From Tyto alba (Eukaryota; Chordata; Aves; Strigiformes; Tytonidae): a DNA stretch of 64,000 nt. Numbering within the stretch: the first letter of the stretch is position 1; every line of letters starts with the position of its first letter. A model generated the notes under the pieces. The model was not told the DNA's origin. It was given only the letters and a program-made list of their open reading frames with translations, and did not search any database. Below are positions 61,230 through 64,000 of this stretch, piece after piece. The position numbers and the translations under genes were made by a program. Where the stretch lies: contig NW_024881328.1 in the NCBI RefSeq assembly GCF_018691265.1, positions 41,735,015 through 41,799,014 on the forward strand. The letters are read 5' to 3'.

Positions 61230-63952
61230 GCCAGATAATTATCAGTAAAGAGTGAAAGCCACTGTAGAAGATAAAATTCTTGCTCAGTTTTAAACCGTAG
61301 TTGACAGCTGACTTTGCAGCTATTTAGTGCAGTGGTTGTTAACTTGGGAAGATGGAGGATACTTTTAGGAGCCATAAACTGTAGGTTGCTTCATTTTCTC
61401 ATTTGATGTGACAGGGAGGTATCCTGCCCTTGGTGTAGGTCACACTTCTGTTTCCTTAGGGGTGTTGCTAAACTTTTAAGGAAAAAGGGAAGTTTGACCT
61501 GTTGTGATTTAAGTATCGGGTGCAGTGTAATGTGTGACATGCACCTGTTTCTAATCCAGATCCATAAATAGATCCTTGAGAGTCCCCACAAATCCAGCCT
61601 ATTCCCCTGACAAATTTCTCCATATGTATGCTTCACACTTTGCATGACTGAGCTCAAAAACTGAAAGATTGAAATCTTTCCCTGATTAATATTTTCAAGA
61701 ATTGTAATTTTCCAAACTAAGTTAAAGGATGTTCAAGCTGTACAAATTGGAATCACTATTTCTGTGATCCAACACTGTGAATAAAAGCTCCAGTGGCTTC
61801 TTTAAAGATTTCTCTTACACCGTACTGGAGCTGGTACATCTTGAAACTGGCTCACCTCAACTGTCTGTTCATTTAACAATCCAATTGACTGCTATCCATG
61901 TATGTTTATACAGGGCATATGGAAAGACTTTTTCTAGGTTGTGAGGAGTCTGCAGGTAGAGGAGATAATATGGAGAGGAGGGTTTTGGTGAAGATGAAGA
62001 GTTTTGAAATTGTGTGCACAGATGTCTGGAAACTTACTCAGCCAGCCCCAGATGCAAATGCAAAGCAGGTAACCTGCCCAAATGTCTGCTTCTGGTGTGA
62101 TTGCCATATATTAAATTTTCTTCTGTATCCTCACTTTCCTAGCTGGGAAAGGATGTTGACTGAGACTTCTCAATGAGTTCACTTCTGTCTTGGTTACGTA
62201 GCAGTTGTTTAAGCCAGCAGTTTTGATTACTTGTACAGGAAAGAGTGCAGATAAAATTCATTCTTACATCTTACTGAGACCTTCATCTCCTAAGTCTAGC
62301 ATGTTACGGATTGATGGATTTGAGTCAGAGGTCAGAAATAAAAAACATGAGCCACTTGATTTTACTTGTGCTATCAGACAACTATTGTAGGGTGCTTGAG
62401 GGTCTTTTGCTGGGTAGGATTTGGAGACAACCATTGCCTCTTTAATATTGGATCTGAGATACTGTGTGCAGAGCTGTGAAACACAGCTAGCCATTTCACG
62501 TACTCAAATTGGGTAGGAAAACTGCAGCTTAGTAATCATTGCCCTATTGGAATGATTGTCACCAGAGGAGGATTAAATGTATAAATGCATGCAGAGTTAG
62601 ATGACCATTTTTGCAAAGTGTTTCCATACTTGGCTGAAAAACTGCAGTGGGTAAAGATGCTTATTTTCCCAGAAGAGCATAGTAACAGTAATAATTAAAA
62701 AGCCAGGTTTGACTGCATTAACCTGAGTCTTTATGAGATGGAATTCTAAACTAGACTTTACCTTTAGCATGCCACAGTAAAAACTGGATGCTTGGGGAAG
62801 AGATTATGAGAAATGAATTAGGAAACTTGTCTGGCAAAGCTTTTTTCACCTTTTACCAACACACATGTAAATTGTGTAGGCTGCATGCCCAGTGTGGGTG
62901 TAAGGCTTAGTTATGATTCAGCTAAATGGAATGTAAATGAAGTCTCCTATAATGAAATGAGTGGGAACATTTTGGACTTTTGTTAACTTCATAGTGTAAA
63001 AAAGATAATTCAAATAACTGCTTCTAACTCCTGAAAGATAGTTTTCAAAAACCTGATTAGAGACAGATAGATTTGGGGCTTTTGTTGAACTTAAACCTTC
63101 GATGAGAAATGTCTGTAAAATCCTCTTAGCCTTGGTGCCAAGCATGATTTGAGAAATGAAATCTTGAATGTCTGAAAGGCATAGACAAATTGAATTTAAC
63201 ATGGAAGGGCTGCCAATAGCTGGAGTTAGGCACTGTCTCTGAGCTGAAGAGCTATTGGAAGTGGTAGTAATTTTTAGTAAAACCAGTATTCAAGTAATGA
63301 CACTTTAATGACTTCAGCCAAGGGCCAAAAAGAATAGAGAACAAAGTGGGACGGTGTAAGTTAAGCATGGGTCAGCTGGGCTATCTCATCACCCTTGTAG
63401 TTCTGAACTAGTGAGTAGGAACTTAACCACCAGCTTTACCCAGAGTTAACAGTGGGATATTTGTTAGACGTACATTTTTATATGCTTCCAAAAATGACCT
63501 GATGTTGCAGGTGGTCTTGCAAGTGCCCGTAACTGCACTTCACCAGATTTTAGGAAAAAAACATCTTTAGAAGCTGAGACAATCAACTTTCTACTGTCCC
63601 CCACTGTTTTCTGAACTGCAGTTTGTGTGCTGAGCAGGTAGAATAATGCAAACAAAACAACGGTACATCATGTGAGGAGCGATTGTGTAGTCCAAATTGA
63701 ATTGTAGCACCTCCAGAATTGCAGTATTTACTTAAGATACATTTGCTGAAAGGATCACCAGAAGACATCAGGATAAGCATGTGTGTTATACCTCCAATTG
63801 GATGCTGATGAGGAGAGGATATACAATGAATATAAATATAATTGTAGGTGACATGAAGAGGCACATGAGCCTTAGATTATTTTGTAGATCCAATCCAGAG
63901 TAGTGAGTAGTGTTGAAAATTAGCTGTTCCAATAGCAGATTGTTTGATCAGA

Positions 63953-63981
63953 TTTTTTTTTTTTTTTTTTTTTCCCCCCCC
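63953..63981. repeat. T21-C8 homopolymer pair
   Basis: Twenty-one T followed by eight C at the right end of the window; on the minus strand G8 A21. Confidence 0.9.
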
Positions 63982-64000
63982 TGGTGGAGGAGGAAAAGCT

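Larger units (their letters stand above)
59716..64000. other. Gene-poor upstream region; no gene recognised
   Basis: AT-rich, with an A run at 61206-61229 and a T21 C8 run at 63953-63981 near the window edge. A candidate regulatory stretch lies at 60380-60780 (listed separately). No exon was recognised. Confidence 0.5.

Noticed and set aside
34961..64000. Search for SH3BP4 coding exons
   Set aside because: This gene is the expected upstream neighbour of AGAP1 and has a very long coding exon, but no long open frame occurs here, so it must lie beyond the window.
1..64000. CRISPR arrays, bacterial operons, phage or transposase genes
   Set aside because: None seen; the only array-like repeat is the eukaryotic minisatellite at 12434-12730, which has no spacers.

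Overview
The window is vertebrate nuclear DNA, almost certainly from a bird. Three things point there: a long-terminal-repeat end of a type common in avian genomes at the left edge, two degraded CR1 LINE fragments (the dominant bird LINE), and a sparse AT-rich background broken by one strong CpG island. There are no bacterial-type operons, CRISPR arrays or phage modules. Nearly all open reading frames are short chance frames.

The one gene recognised with confidence is AGAP1 (ArfGAP with GTPase domain, ankyrin repeats and PH domain 1) on the minus strand. Its first coding exon lies at 33710-33872 and encodes the 54-residue N-terminus, ending in a phase-1 splice donor. The exon sits in a CpG island (about 33.25-34.96 kb) full of homopolymer, CA, CCT, CGG and CAG tracts. 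A textbook ZNF143/THAP11-type promoter element lies about 630 bp upstream of the start codon.

Everything left of 33709 is read as AGAP1 intron 1, since no exon 2 sequence is visible, so the intron exceeds 33.7 kb. It contains the LTR end (1-593, antisense to AGAP1), a 16-bp minisatellite (about 12.43-12.73 kb), a short CR1 piece (about 26.16-26.25 kb), many poly-A and TTTG tracts, and one unexplained 253-bp open segment with good splice signals on the minus strand (28885-29137). That segment is the most interesting unassigned signal; its phase is incompatible with being an in-frame AGAP1 exon.

Right of about 35 kb is a gene-poor stretch upstream of AGAP1. It holds no recognisable coding exon, one CR1 3' end (about 59.45-59.71 kb), two G-quadruplex-prone runs, A/C-rich low-complexity DNA, and several octamer-containing stretches that look like candidate conserved non-coding elements. 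I did not find a convincing undescribed system; the best leads are the orphan exon-like segment and the promoter architecture.
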